Notes: generated by a model not told the origin, from the sequence alone. A stretch of DNA of 64,000 bases from Vulcanisaeta sp. JCM 16159 (GCF_001316265.1 NZ_BBDN01000001.1:124001-188000), one strand, 5' to 3'. Positions 30,974 through 41,279 are shown, counted from the first letter of the stretch. Numbers and translations are program-made.

Positions 30974-32212
30974 TTACTTCGTTATGTAGATCCTCACGAC
31001 TGCCCTATGCCAAAGCTTCGAGTTAACACCAAGCCTCTTACCGGTAATAGCATCAACACCCGTAACAGCCTTCTCAGCAATCTCGCTATGAACTTCCCTG
31101 GCCAGATCTAGAACCGTGGCACCTCTGGGTAATAATAATACGTCGGGTAACACATTGCCTTCGGTATCTGTGAACTTTTTCTCATCAGCCACTGGGTAGA
31201 CCGCAATCATGCCGAGTACATCGAACACGGCAGTATTCAACGCCTTAATAACGCCAGTGCCACCCCACTTATGCATGAAGTCCCTGATCCTCTCCAGGGC
31301 ATCCCTCTGGGCATTCGTTAAACTACTTGATATGATCTCAAAGTCGTCATCACCAGGTATGTACTTAATCAAATTTGCCTTAGCAGCCCTTCTCAGTGCA
31401 AGTTCGTAATCAGCACTTACGGGAATAACCCTGTACTTACTACCAACCTCCTTAACAACCCTCTTATAATTATCCTCAGCCTCAGGAATATCCATCTTAT
31501 TTGCCGCGATGACCATGGGCTTACTTAACTCCCTAAGCATGGAAACGAAACCCCTAATATCATCATCACCCCACTTACTAAGTGGCTTCTTATCGAGACC
31601 CAGCTTAGTTAAGGCATCACTTATCTGCGCCTGGGTTATGCCAAGCCCACTGAACCTATCGTATAATACATCGAGCAGAGGCTTCTTCGCGTAATCCACG
31701 AGCCTAACAAGCTTATCCCAATCCTTACTGAGCATCTGAACCATCCACATGGTAACCTCATTACTAAGGAACTCAATATCAGTCAATGGATCATGAGCGC
31801 CAGGCTTAACAAGCCTACCCTCCTCATCGGTCGCACCGGCCATATCGACCACGTGAATAAGCACAGGAGCCCTCCTAAGGTGATCAAGGAATTGATTACC
31901 CAAGCCCCTACCCTGCCAAGCCCCAGGGACTAAGCCAGCAACATCGATTAACTCCACTGGTATGAACCTATTACCCTCAATGCATATGGAGTTCCTGGGA
32001 TTATCCTTAACGCCCAGGTCCCTACACACGCAGGGTATCCTAACGTAGCCAATACCCACATTAGGCTCTATCGTGGTGAATGGGTAGGGTGCGATCTTAA
32101 CGTCGATCATAGTTGCCGCGGCGAAGAATGTGGACTTACCAACGTTAGGCTTGCCGACGATGCCAATCTGAACATGGCTCTGTAAAGGCACGAGAAATGA
32201 AAACAATACCAA
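30974..32212 (-). CDS. ychF: YchF/Ola1-family translation-associated GTPase
   Basis: Intact 412-residue Obg-superfamily P-loop protein of the YchF group, which often prefers ATP. P-loop GKPNVGKS (about residues 20-27), switch II DVAGLVPGAWQGRGLGN, and base-recognition region AANKMD are visible. The C-terminal TGS domain contains FTDTEGNVLPDVLLLPRG. It binds ribosomes; its exact job is unclear. Convergent with argS. Confidence 0.92.
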   Translation of the reverse strand: MVLFSFLVPLQSHVQIGIVGKPNVGKSTFFAAATMIDVKIAPYPFTTIEPNVGIGYVRIPCVCRDLGVKDNPRNSICIEGNRFIPVELIDVAGLVPGAWQGRGLGNQFLDHLRRAPVLIHVVDMAGATDEEGRLVKPGAHDPLTDIEFLSNEVTMWMVQMLSKDWDKLVRLVDYAKKPLLDVLYDRFSGLGITQAQISDALTKLGLDKKPLSKWGDDDIRGFVSMLRELSKPMVIAANKMDIPEAEDNYKRVVKEVGSKYRVIPVSADYELALRRAAKANLIKYIPGDDDFEIISSSLTNAQRDALERIRDFMHKWGGTGVIKALNTAVFDVLGMIAVYPVADEKKFTDTEGNVLPDVLLLPRGATVLDLAREVHSEIAEKAVTGVDAITGKRLGVNSKLWHRAVVRIYITK

Positions 32213-32244
32213 TTAATAAATTTAATATTATTTATGTTGACGAA

Positions 32245-32904
32245 TCACTTCTGCTGTTGTTGTTGCTGCTGTTGAGGCTGCTGCTTAGGCAGCAGGTATA
32301 TCTTATTACCGATTATTGAATTATTCGGTATCAAGACCTTACTACCATCACTCTTGATAACCTCGGTAAATAGTATTGCCACATCATTAACAATGCCATC
32401 CTCGCCAAGCAAATTCACGTGATCATTAATCTTGAACGGCCTAGCCAATAGTAGGAATAGACCTGCCACTGCCTGCCCAAGGACCTGCTGGACAGCAAAG
32501 CCGATTACAATACCTAGAAAGCCACCGACAGCCACACCAGCAACTCCTCCACCAATTGCACCCGCGATACCAGCGACTAATGCACCAATGCCTATTAGTA
32601 GGAATACGTTTCTCATGGCCCTAGCTGTTGGGTGGTCATACCTAAACCTCATGGCCCAATAAATGACGTCGGCGAAGGCAGACACTATTAGGTAGCCAAA
32701 GGCAAGTGCAAGCAGTACATTTACGTAACCCTCATATGGTTTAACATCTATGTGAAACATTGTTGGCAGTAAATACACTATCAACCAGTGAACTACTGCG
32801 GCGACTACTACATATACGACTATGTATACCACGAGCTTAACTATGGCATTAGCATAATGTCTAGCGATCTCCTTTCTATTCATTTGTGGTGTAGTAGTTG
32901 CCAC
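32245..32904 (-). CDS. MscS-family mechanosensitive channel with poly-Gln tail
   Basis: Small-conductance mechanosensitive channel, 219 residues. Two to three membrane helices lie between residues about 20 and 100. The Ala/Gly-rich pore helix is VAGIAGAIGGGVAGVAVGG, followed by FAVQQVLGQAVAGLFLLLARPF, and the beta domain with GIVNDVAILFTEVIKSDG and VLIPNNSIIG. The large cytoplasmic domain of E. coli MscS is mostly missing, so it is a short form. The C-terminus is a low-complexity tail with eight consecutive Gln. It lies 32 bases upstream of ychF. Confidence 0.85.
   Translation of the reverse strand: MATTTPQMNRKEIARHYANAIVKLVVYIVVYVVVAAVVHWLIVYLLPTMFHIDVKPYEGYVNVLLALAFGYLIVSAFADVIYWAMRFRYDHPTARAMRNVFLLIGIGALVAGIAGAIGGGVAGVAVGGFLGIVIGFAVQQVLGQAVAGLFLLLARPFKINDHVNLLGEDGIVNDVAILFTEVIKSDGSKVLIPNNSIIGNKIYLLPKQQPQQQQQQQQK
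32251..32274 (-). repeat. Gln-codon repeat in channel C-terminus
   Basis: Eight consecutive CAG/CAA codons close to the 3' end of the MscS gene, with two more Gln codons after one Pro. A CAR trinucleotide repeat of this kind is likely to vary in length between strains. Confidence 0.6.
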
Positions 32905-33008
32905 GTTTTATTTGCTAAATATCAAGTTATTAATAAAGATTTCTCGGGGTAAAATATGGCGTAGATCCTTATATACTAGTAGTTATAAAATTACGCTAAT
33001 AGAAAGAA

Positions 33009-33624
33009 CTAGGCATTTTCCCATGCCTCAACGAATGCCCTAGCCATCTTAACCGGGTCCTTTGACGCCAGTATTCCTGAAATGACGGCCGCACCCCAGG
33101 CACCAGTAGCTTTAATGGTTGGTATACTCTCAAGCGTTATACCGCCTATTGCATAGACAGGCACATTCACGGACCTCACAATGCTCCTTAGCCCATCTAT
33201 ACCCGTAACCCTGTAATCCGGCCTAGTTGGACTTGGAAATACCGAACCTGCGCCTATGTAGTTAGCACCAGCTCTCGCCCTGTACAGCCTCACCGACCGT
33301 ACTGGCACTAGCACCAATCACTAGGCCACTAAACCTTCTCTTAATTTCATCCACGGGCGCATCGTCAAGCCCCACGTGGACCCCGTCCGCATCGCTAAGT
33401 ATCGCTATGTCAACCCTATCGTCAACGATAAATACGGCCCCATACTCATTACAAAGCCTCCTAATGGCCCTGGCCTCCTCAAGCATGACCCTAATGCTAC
33501 CCTCCTTACGCCTATACTGAACAATCCTAACCCCACCCTCGAGGAATGCCCTGGCTGCATCCACGTGGTTCTTTACCGTGTAACTCGTATCCGTTATTCC
33601 ATATATTCCCTTAGGAAGTTTCAT
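33009..33624 (-). CDS. thiE: Thiamine phosphate synthase (frameshifted)
   Basis: ThiE-type synthase of about 205 residues, which joins the thiazole and pyrimidine phosphates to thiamine phosphate. GIYGITDTS, QYRRKEGS, FIVDDRVDIA and DGVHVGLDD are diagnostic for substrate and Mg-diphosphate binding; the C-terminal half has GSVFPSPTR and VYAIGGI. The two halves are in different frames joined between about 33,262 and 33,317. No TPP riboswitch is evident upstream. Confidence 0.88.
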
Positions 33625-33761
33625 ACAATGTTATTACCTGCGGTCCCCTTATTTTGCTTTGTTCAGTCTTCTACACATTGCCAGTGTATCTTAACCGTTA
33701 GCCTAGTTATTTTTCTAGGACTGGAAATACGTGATGAATAACTATAAATTTAATGGCTTAA

Positions 33762-34707
33762 TCACCATGTAACATACGTTATGATTAAGGAGTTACTTGC
33801 AGCGTCGAGCTTCTTAAAGTCCTCCTCGCTTAACCTCCAACCGGCCGCACCAGCATTCTCAATGACTTGCGATGCGTTCTTGGCCCCGGGTATTGGCACA
33901 ACATTGTCATGCATTATAAGCCAATTAAGCGCTATTTGGGCCGGCGTCTTGCCGTACTTACTCGCTAATTCCCTAATCACTGGTACTAACTTAGTACTTA
34001 CCTCCCTAAGATTATCAGGATAGAATACCGGCTCGTTTTCCCTAAGGTCACCCCTGGCCTATTCTCCGGGCTGTACTTACCAGTGACTGCACCCTTCGCC
34101 AATGGACTCCAGGCAATTAGTGTAATCCCCTCACGTTGTAAGTAGGCAGGAGTTCCTTCTCCGCATCCCTCTCGATCAGATTATACCTGTTTTGGGAGCT
34201 GACAATGTCAGTCTTCTTAAGGCATGAGCGAGCAGCCTCAAGGAGCTGGAGCGGGTAGTTGCTAACACCAATGTACCTAATTACGCCATCATCAACCAAC
34301 CTCTCCATTGCCCTCATAGTCTCGCAAATTGGTACATTATGCCAACAGGCTGGCCAATGGAGTTGAAGGAGGTCAATAACATCCACACCAAGCCTCTCCT
34401 TACTTCGTCTCGCTGCCTTGAGGACATCATCATACCTATGCCAATCACCGGGTATCTTAGTGGCAATAACAACATGATCCCTAATCCCCAACTCCCTAAT
34501 TGCCCTGCCCACAATCTCCTCACTACGTCCACGCCCATAGACGGCCGCGGTGTCTATGAAATTTATACCGAGCTCAACGGACTTGGCGATAACCTCCTTG
34601 GCAATCCCATATTCGTAGGGACCCCAAACATCACCACCGAATTGCCACGCACCGAGACCTATTCTTGAAATCCTCAACCCAGTCTTGCCAAGGTTTATGT
34701 ACTCCAT
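33762..34707 (-). CDS. Aldo/keto reductase, second copy (frameshifted)
   Basis: Aldo/keto reductase of about 315 residues. GKTGLRISRIGLGAWQFGG, INFIDTAAVYGRGRSEE (catalytic Asp and Tyr), VVIATK (Lys) and LLQLHWP (His) are seen in the first 196 codons. After 34,117 the frame changes and continues through LIAWSPLAKGAVTGKY and, after a further change, ASKYGKTPAQIALNWL and PIPGAKN, the cofactor-binding end. It is a homologue of the gene at 9917-10757 but not a recent duplicate, since many positions differ. Substrate unknown. Confidence 0.78.
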
Positions 34708-34827
34708 CGAGAATGACGTTAATTATTTCGCATTTAAACATTATTACGATGTTCATTACAAATTGATTTAATTTACAATGAGGATAATGCTTTAGTAAAT
34801 TATTCCTATAGATTATGGGGAGGAGTT

Positions 34828-35157
34828 ATGGTTGAGGATAGCTACGTAATTATTCTTGTTACGGTGCCTAGCAGAGATGTCGGTGCCGAAATAGCTAGGT
34901 CGTTAATTAATAACAAACTGGCTGCATGTGTGAATATTATTGATGGGTTAAGAAGTATTTATTATTGGGAGGGGAGGGTTGAGGAGGATAATGAGGCATT
35001 ACTCATTATTAAATCAAGGAGGGATAAACTTAATGAATTGATAAGATCAATAAGGGAGAGACATCCATATAAGGTCCCCGAGATCATTGCGTTACCAATA
35101 ATTGGTGGTCTTGATGAGTACTTGAGGTGGATTGATGAAACGCTGAACCGAAGTTAA
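34828..35157 (+). CDS. cutA: Divalent-cation tolerance protein CutA1
   Basis: Intact 109-residue CutA1, a trimeric ferredoxin-like protein. Diagnostic stretches: ILVTVPSRD at the N-terminus, KLAACVNII (about residues 31-39), [21 protein letters not shown], and [13 protein letters not shown] near the C-terminus. The family binds copper in bacteria; its role in hyperthermophiles is unsettled. It is followed 47 bases later by apgM. Confidence 0.93.
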   Translation: MVEDSYVIILVTVPSRDVGAEIARSLINNKLAACVNIIDGLRSIYYWEGRVEEDNEALLIIKSRRDKLNELIRSIRERHPYKVPEIIALPIIGGLDEYLRWIDETLNRS

Positions 35158-35204
35158 CCCCACTTAAAGCAAATACTTTTAACGCCCTAGTACTGCTTAG
35201 TCCT

Positions 35205-36448
35205 ATGCCTAGGGCATTACTGGTTATTTTAGACGGCTGCGCTGACCGACCAGTTAAAGAGCTTGGTGGAAAGACTCCGTTGGAATTTGCCGTTAAACCC
35301 ACAATTGATAGGTTGGTTGCTGAGGGTTCCTGTGGCCTTATGGACGTAATATCGCCAGGCATTAGGCCAGGTAGTGACACGGCTCACCTGGCCATTTTTG
35401 GCTATGACCCGTACAAGTATTACCCTGGCAGAGGACCGTTTGAGGCATTGGGTGCGGGATTAACGCTTAACCCCGGAGATGTTGCCTTTAGGACGAACGT
35501 AGCCACTGTCAACAATGACTTAGTAATCGTTGATAGGAGGGTGGTAGGTACATAAATCCCGACGAGGTTAGGGAAATAGAGAATATAATCAATAACGAGG
35601 TATTGCCCGTATTAAGGAGTAAGTATGGTATTGAGGCTGTTTATAAGCAGACTGTGGAGCATAGGGGTGTCCTAGTCCTTAGAGGTAATGTATCACCGCA
35701 TGTCAGCGATACTGACCCACATGCCACTGGTGTCAGGGTTTTAGAGACTAGGGCCTTGAATGATGATGCTAGGACCACGGCTAATTACATTAATGAATTC
35801 ACAAAACTCGTTTATGAAAAGCTAAGCAAGGCAGAATTCAATGAGAGGAGGAGGAGGGAGGGTAAGGGCCCAATAAACATGGTCCTCCTCAGGGGTGCGG
35901 GTTCCCTGAGGAACTTTGAACCATTGAGTACTAAGTATAGGATTAAGCCAGCGATAATTGCTGGAGTCGCGTTAATTAGGGGTATTGGTAGGGCGTTGGG
36001 TATGGACGCTATTAGTGTTAATAACTACATAGGCTCTAAGGATGATGACTTCATGGCAGCATTCCAGGCAGCGGCTAGGGCCTTAAATGACCATGACTTC
36101 GTATTCGTCCATGTAAAGCCCACAGACTCGATGTCACATGATGGTGATGCCAGGGGTAAGGCGATGATCATTGAGAGGGTTGACGCTGGCATTAGGAGGT
36201 TCCTTGAGGAGGCGTCCAGCGATACCTACATATTCATAACCTGCGATCACGCAACGCCAATAACGGTTAAGGATCATACGGGTGACCCAGTACCTTTCAT
36301 GGCGTGGGGGCCTGACGTTATGAGAGATGACATTACTCAATTCGGTGAGAGGGCTTGTGCTAAGGGTTTTTGGAGTAGGATTAGGGGTATCGATGTTATG
36401 AACATCATAGCTAATTACTTAGGTACGCTCGAGAAGTTCGGTGAGTAA
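35205..36448 (+). CDS. apgM: Archaeal phosphoglycerate mutase (2,3-BPG-independent), frameshifted
   Basis: Alkaline-phosphatase-superfamily phosphoglycerate mutase of about 415 residues, acting between 3- and 2-phosphoglycerate. [13 protein letters not shown] holds the first metal-binding Asp; [14 protein letters not shown] holds the nucleophilic Ser; HDGD and TCDHATP carry further metal ligands. A missing base near 35,548 splits the frame, where VVG should continue into [11 protein letters not shown]. The box A TACTTTTAAC lies about 35 bases before the start. With tpiA at the other end of the window it forms part of the lower glycolytic trunk. Confidence 0.92.
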
Positions 36449-36461
36449 TTAAAGTTTATCA

Positions 36462-37066
36462 TCACTCAAAGTTGTTTAGCGGCCTAGCCATTATGTAGGC
36501 ATCTTCACCATCATGATAATAACCCTTTATTAAGTCAACTACCCTATAATCCAACTTCTTGTAAAGATTAATGGCAGGCGTATTTGAAACCCTAACCTCA
36601 AGATAAACCTCCTCAGCGCCGTAGAAGCGCTTCATAGCCTCATGCCCCTAATCATCATGTTATACGCAATGCCCAACCTCCTCGCCTCAGGTAATACGCC
36701 AATTGAAATAACGTGACCCTTCCTAGTCGGCTTACCCTTCCAGATGTAGCTCCAACCAAACTCGACCCTATTCATCATGTAACCAACCACATCACCTTCA
36801 AGCTCAGCCACTATGAAGGCCTTGGGAAAGCTTCTATAGTGTTCCACGAAGAAGAACTCTGGGTAGTTCTCAGGCAGCACCCTCCTGTTTATCATGACAA
36901 CAGCATTTAGATCCGTTATCTCAAACTCCCTAAGCACGAATACCCTGCCATCCCTACCCCTTATGTACTCACGACCACTCAACTTAGTCGTTATATCCCG
37001 AACATCCTCTCCCATTAAAATCCCAGAGTCGCGAGACTTAATACGTTTTTCCTCATAAAATATCAT
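36462..37066 (-). CDS. GNAT-family N-acetyltransferase, RimI/Ard1-like (frameshifted)
   Basis: GNAT acetyltransferase of about 200 residues, most like the archaeal RimI/Ard1 type that acetylates protein N-termini. Typical pieces: NRRVLPENYPEFFFVEHY, then AELEGDVVGYMM, then GHVISIGVLPEARRLGIAYNMM (acetyl-CoA pyrophosphate loop). After a one-base loss near 36,640-36,655 it continues with YLEVRVSNTPAINLYKKLDY, the standard C-terminal motif, and ends at 36462. Its start overlaps the stop of the signal peptidase gene, so the two are translationally coupled. Confidence 0.85.
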
Positions 37067-37497
37067 TACCTATCAAGTAGGTATGCTGGGATTACAACCA
37101 GTATAATGAACCCTAGGGTATACAAGGCGGCGGTGGGGGTCCTGTATGAAAGGCTTAGAAAACCTAGCTGAGGTATTACAAAGACCACAACGCCAACAAC
37201 ATCATTATATGGTACTGGCGGATCAGATAGTGAATTTGCATCACCCTTAAAGGTGTATATGCATCCCTGGGTATTCTTGATGGCTATTACCCTATGTACT
37301 ATATAGTCGTAGTATATTGGTGAGTAGTAAATGGCCACATGTCCCAGAAGTGAACCACAGGATCTACCTGGTGGTACCATTACTACTAGATCGCCAACCT
37401 CGAGTGTTGGCTCCATGGAATACGAACTGACCACCGCCCACGGTATTATAAATAACGACATAACCACAAGCATTATTAATAAATGCCCCAATCCCAT
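37066..37497 (-). CDS. Signal peptidase I, archaeal S26B type
   Basis: Membrane serine protease that removes Sec signal peptides. N-terminal membrane helix (about residues 5-22), then SSYSMEPTL with the nucleophilic Ser, then YIVHRVI with the catalytic His that replaces the bacterial Lys, then FKGDAN and a second C-terminal membrane helix (about residues 121-140). At 143 residues it is short but complete. It is divergent from the thermosome gene. Confidence 0.87.
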   Translation of the reverse strand: MGLGHLLIMLVVMSLFIIPWAVVSSYSMEPTLEVGDLVVMVPPGRSCGSLLGHVAIYYSPIYYDYIVHRVIAIKNTQGCIYTFKGDANSLSDPPVPYNDVVGVVVFVIPQLGFLSLSYRTPTAALYTLGFIILVVIPAYLLDR

Positions 37498-37553
37498 TGC
37501 ATTGGCTGTAGCTATTGCGGTACTTATTTTTTACTCGCCCTTTTTGGAGAAAG

Positions 37554-37563
37554 GTTTTTATAG
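37554..37563 (+). promoter_or_regulatory. Box A of the thermosome gene
   Basis: GTTTTTATAG about 25 bases upstream of the ATG at 37585, the normal leaderless spacing. Confidence 0.5.
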
Positions 37564-37584
37564 AAGTGCTTTACGGAGACGCCG

Positions 37585-39245
37585 ATGAGCAGCGGTACAC
37601 AGCAAAAGGGAGGAGTACCAGTGATGGTTCTTAAGGAGGGTTCACAAAGGACAACTGGCGCGGATGCCAGAAGGAGCAACATAATGGCTGCCAAGGTAAT
37701 TGCCGAGATACTATCAACGAGCCTGGGGCCCAGGGGAATGGATAAGATGCTCATTGATGCCTTCGGTGACGTAACAATAACCGGCGATGGAGCCGCAATA
37801 CTCAAGGAGATGGAGGTTCAACACCCAGCCGCTAAGTTACTCATTGAGGTTGCCAAGGCCCAGGACGCAGAGGTGGGTGATGGAACGACGACGGCCGTAG
37901 TACTGGCTGGCAGGTTACTGGAACTCTCTGAGGAGTTATTGGATGAGGGTATTCACCCAACAATAATTATTGATGGTTATAAGAAGGCCATGGACTACGC
38001 AATACAGGTCGCCAATGAAATCGCCCAACCAATAAATGCCGAGGATAAGAATCAACTGGCACTTGTTGCAATGAACTCACTGAGTAGTAAGATTGTTGCC
38101 GAGGCCAGGGACTACCTGGCAAAGATCGCCGTCGATGCCTCCGCCATAGCCGTGGAGAAGGTTGGTGATAAGTACAACCTTGACCTAGACTGGATTAAGA
38201 TCGAGAAGAAGAAGGGACAGTCACTCTTTGAGACGCAGCTGGTCCAGGGTATTGTGCTTGATAAGGAGGTTGTACACCCAGGAATGCCCAAGAGGGTTGT
38301 TAATGCAAGATAGCTGTCCTAGATGCGCCACTTGAGATTGAGAAGCCCGAGTGGACCACGAAGATATCAGTCTCATCACCACAGCAGATAAAGGCGTTCC
38401 TCGAGGAGGAGTCCAACATACTGAAGTCCTACGTCGACAAGCTTGCCGAGATTGGCGCCAACGTTGTTATAACGCAGAAGGGCATTGATGAGGTTGCCCA
38501 GCACTACCTAGCTAAGAAGGGCATTATGGCCGTTAGGAGGGTTAAGAGGAGCGACATTGAGAAGCTCGCCAAGGCCACTGGCGCCAAGATCGTAACCAGC
38601 ATCAAGGACATAAAGCCCGAGGACCTTGGTACTGCTGGGCTTGTTGAGGAGAGGAAGGTTGGTGAGGAGAAGATGGTGTTTGTCGAGCAGTGTCCGAACC
38701 CAAGGGCAGTAACAATACTCCTTAGAGGCGCCGCCGATAGGATACTTGATGAGGCTGAGAGGTCAATGCAGGACGCGCTACATGTAATTAGGGACCTATA
38801 CAGGGAGCCTAAGATAGTGCCTGGCGGTGGCGCATTTGAGATGGAGATCGCAAGGAGGCTCAGGGAGTGGGGTAGGAAGTTACCTGGCAAGGAGCAGTTA
38901 GCAGTGCTTAAGTTTGCGGAGGCTCTTGAACACATTCCGACGATACTAGCCCTAACCGCTGGCTTAGACCCGGTGGACGCTATTGCCGAGCTAAGGAGGA
39001 GACATGATGCTGGTGAATTCGATGCAGGTGTTGATGTGCTTAGTGGTAAGATTGCCAACATGACCAAGATCAATGTTGTTGACCCACTGTTGGTTAAGAC
39101 CCACGTGATTAGGAGCGCCGCTGAGGCTGCAATAATGATACTCAGGATCGATGACATAGTCGCAGCTGCCCAGACAAAGACCGGCGGTGCTGGTAAGTCA
39201 AAGACCGAAAGCAGTGGCGAGGAGAGTGAATCAAAGTCTGAATAA
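37585..39245 (+). CDS. Thermosome subunit (group II chaperonin), frameshifted
   Basis: Group II chaperonin subunit of about 553 residues. Nucleotide-binding motifs: [34 protein letters not shown] and, near the C-terminus, [16 protein letters not shown] one-base deletion near 38,308 stops the first frame after RVVNA; the next frame resumes with [14 protein letters not shown]. The Gly/Ser/Glu-rich C-terminal tail is typical. Only one subunit gene is in the window; Thermoproteales usually have two or more, so it cannot be called alpha or beta safely. Confidence 0.94.
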
Positions 39246-39272
39246 TAAAAATTTGGCGTTCATAAAGTTAGA

Positions 39273-39280
39273 TTTTTAAA
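39273..39280 (+). promoter_or_regulatory. Box A of rpoK
   Basis: TTTTTAAA, about 27 bases upstream of the ATG at 39304, consistent with a leaderless rpoK transcript. Confidence 0.45.
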
Positions 39281-39303
39281 CAAATTTATTTCCGTATTCT
39301 TCA

Positions 39304-39657
39304 ATGTCATCGTCAAATCAAACCTCAAATTCAATCCTTAAGGAGGATGCATTAGCCGGTATTTTGGGCATTGTTAATGACTTGATTAAGGGTAAGTTGA
39401 CGTATCCACCGAGGATAACTAAGTATGAGCTCGCCAGGATAGTGGCGTCTAGGGCGAAGCAATTGGCCATGGGTGCTCAACCACTTATTAACCCACAGGA
39501 GTTGGGTACGTATGACCCAATCGACATTGCTATTGAGGAGGTTCGTAGAGGATTACTCCCGTTTATTATCGTTAGGACGTTACCAAACGGTAAGCACGTG
39601 AGGATTAAGCTGAAGGACTTACTTGATTTAAGTAGGGAATTTGACGTAAAGTTATAA
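39304..39657 (+). CDS. rpoK: RNA polymerase subunit K (Rpo6)
   Basis: Intact 117-residue subunit homologous to Rpb6/omega. The conserved core is PRITKYELARIVASRAKQLAMGA (read here as TKYELARIVASRAKQLAMGA), followed by DPIDIAIEEVRRGLLPFIIVR. It has an N-terminal extension of about 35 residues. Convergent with the gene at 39660, with only two bases between. Confidence 0.93.
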   Translation: MSSSNQTSNSILKEDALAGILGIVNDLIKGKLTYPPRITKYELARIVASRAKQLAMGAQPLINPQELGTYDPIDIAIEEVRRGLLPFIIVRTLPNGKHVRIKLKDLLDLSREFDVKL

Positions 39658-39659
39658 CA

Positions 39660-40004
39660 CTAAATTTTAACCAACTCCATTTTGCCATTATCTATCCTAA
39701 TCTCCACAGCATCTCCGACATCCAGCTTGGGGCCCAGTGCCTCGGCCTCGTCCTCATTAAGCCAAATTAGGAGTCTGGGTATTGGGACCTTACCGCTCAT
39801 TAATGGGCCAACCATGGGCATTGATCTAAGTAGCTGTTGGACGAGGGGCATCACGTCCCTCATCATTTGCGATGCCTCGTCAGTACCGGTAATGACCGGA
39901 CCTGGTGTCTCCCTCTCCTCAACAATTTGTATTGCTATCATTTTACTGCCGGTTGGATCAGTAACCAGGGTCTTACTTACTACATAACCCTTTATTGTTA
40001 TCAT
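39660..40004 (-). CDS. Conserved hypothetical protein
   Basis: Intact 114-residue protein that I cannot name. Beta-rich with an N-terminal strand (TIKGYVVSKTLV), a Met-rich helical centre (MMRDVMPLVQQLLRSMPMVGPLM) and a C-terminal RIDNGKMELVKI strand pair that looks like an OB- or SH3-like closing hairpin (DVGDAVEIRIDNG). Probably cytosolic. Its neighbours, rpoK and the roadblock gene, do not indicate a function. Confidence 0.6.
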   Translation of the reverse strand: MITIKGYVVSKTLVTDPTGSKMIAIQIVEERETPGPVITGTDEASQMMRDVMPLVQQLLRSMPMVGPLMSGKVPIPRLLIWLNEDEAEALGPKLDVGDAVEIRIDNGKMELVKI

Positions 40005-40141
40005 CCGTATTAACCCACATCATGCATTTAAAAAAACTTATTAGATATAACCTATGCTCTTTCGACGTTTGAAATTATTATTGTCTTAATCAATATGAAT
40101 GGAATCGAAAGACTTAAAAATTATATTAAATAGAAAGCATT

Positions 40142-40639
40142 GTGGATAGTGATATTCAAAGAATCATAAATGAGGTTAAGTTGTCAGCTGAGGGGATAGT
40201 TTCAGAAAGTCCTGATCAAATAAGGGCTGTTTACATTATGGATAAGGATGGCACGGTAATAACCTACGTCACAAATACCATGCTAATTAATGCTAGTAGT
40301 ACATTCCTTGCAGCGCCTAGGTTTATCTCGTCATTAAAGGGCCTAGTGTCGGCACTACCTATTGGAGGAATTAATTACGTACTGATGCAGGGTATTGAGG
40401 GCATTATTCAACTAATGAGTATCAAGGATGTGGGGTATATAATGGTGATAATTAATTCTGAGGCATCAATAGGTCTCACCAGGATAATACTTGAGAAATA
40501 CGCTGACAAGCTATACGGCTTATTAAGGAAGTTACTTAGCGCCAGCGAGGAAGAAATTGTTGAGGTTGTTAATGTTGAGATAACGCCTAAGGATATTGAA
40601 GATGTGATTAACTTCATAAGGAGTAAGGCCGCCATATGA
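40142..40639 (+). CDS. Roadblock/LC7-domain protein (MglB-like)
   Basis: Protein of 165 residues with the roadblock/LC7 pattern: N-terminal helix, RAVYIMDKDGTVITYVTN hairpin, a helix that contains ISSLKGLVSAL, and the strand pair GIIQLMSIKDVGYIMVII. A further helical tail follows. In bacteria, MglB-type roadblock proteins regulate the GTPase MglA. Here the gene is directly followed, 10 bases on, by an MglA-like GTPase, so a regulator-GTPase pair is likely. Start GTG with a box A-like CTTAAAAATT about 30 bases upstream. Confidence 0.75.
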   Translation: MDSDIQRIINEVKLSAEGIVSESPDQIRAVYIMDKDGTVITYVTNTMLINASSTFLAAPRFISSLKGLVSALPIGGINYVLMQGIEGIIQLMSIKDVGYIMVIINSEASIGLTRIILEKYADKLYGLLRKLLSASEEEIVEVVNVEITPKDIEDVINFIRSKAAI

Positions 40640-40649
40640 GGTGAATAAC

Positions 40650-41222
40650 ATGCCAGTGAAGACTATAAAGATAGTAATAGCTGGACCCTACGGTGCCGGC
40701 AAGACAACATTCGTAAAGACCCTAAGTGAGGTATTACCTATCGATACCGAGGCACCTATAACGAAGGGACTTATGGATAACAAGAAAAGTACTACTGTGG
40801 CCTTTGATTACGGTAGGATGAAGGTTAGGGAGGACCTTGTCGTGCATTTATTCGGCATTCCCGGCCAGGAGAGGTTTAGTTTCATGTGGAAGATAATTGC
40901 CAGGGGTATGCATGGTTACTTGTTCATAGTTGATAGCTCGAGTGAGGAGAGGGTTAAGGAGGCCCTGGGTATGTATAACTTCTTTAGGGAGAACTTCCCA
41001 TCAACGCCGCACATAATTGCCGCGAATAAGCAGGATATACCCACCGCAGTAGATACGTTTACTATTAAGAATATCTTAAAGGCGCCGTATGAGGTTAAGG
41101 TAATGCCATTAATAGCCACTAATAGGAGAAGCGCGTTGTTCGTCCTTGTGACACTTCTTGAAGAGATTAAGAATTATCTTGTTGAAATGACGAAGTATAG
41201 CAATGAAGAAATACAACAATAA
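40650..41222 (+). CDS. MglA-like small GTPase (COG2229)
   Basis: Ras-superfamily GTPase of about 190 residues. G1 is GPYGAGKTT (about residues 11-19). G3 is FGIPGQERF, in which the usual Asp of DxxG is replaced, as in the COG2229/MglA-like group with an FGTPGQ motif. G4 is NKQD. G5 is less clear. Start ATG at 40650 was chosen because GAGGTGA ends six bases upstream; an in-frame GTG at 40641 lies inside that site. Partner of the roadblock gene and about 0.8 kb from the crenactin operon. Confidence 0.82.
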   Translation: MPVKTIKIVIAGPYGAGKTTFVKTLSEVLPIDTEAPITKGLMDNKKSTTVAFDYGRMKVREDLVVHLFGIPGQERFSFMWKIIARGMHGYLFIVDSSSEERVKEALGMYNFFRENFPSTPHIIAANKQDIPTAVDTFTIKNILKAPYEVKVMPLIATNRRSALFVLVTLLEEIKNYLVEMTKYSNEEIQQ

Positions 41223-41279
41223 TAAATTAATTTATTGTATTTATTTAGTTTTTGAAGTTCTCGTTGATGTTTTGTCTCC

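Noticed and set aside
33625-33761. TPP riboswitch or other element near thiE
   Set aside because: The upstream sequence of the thiE start has no TPP-aptamer core motifs.
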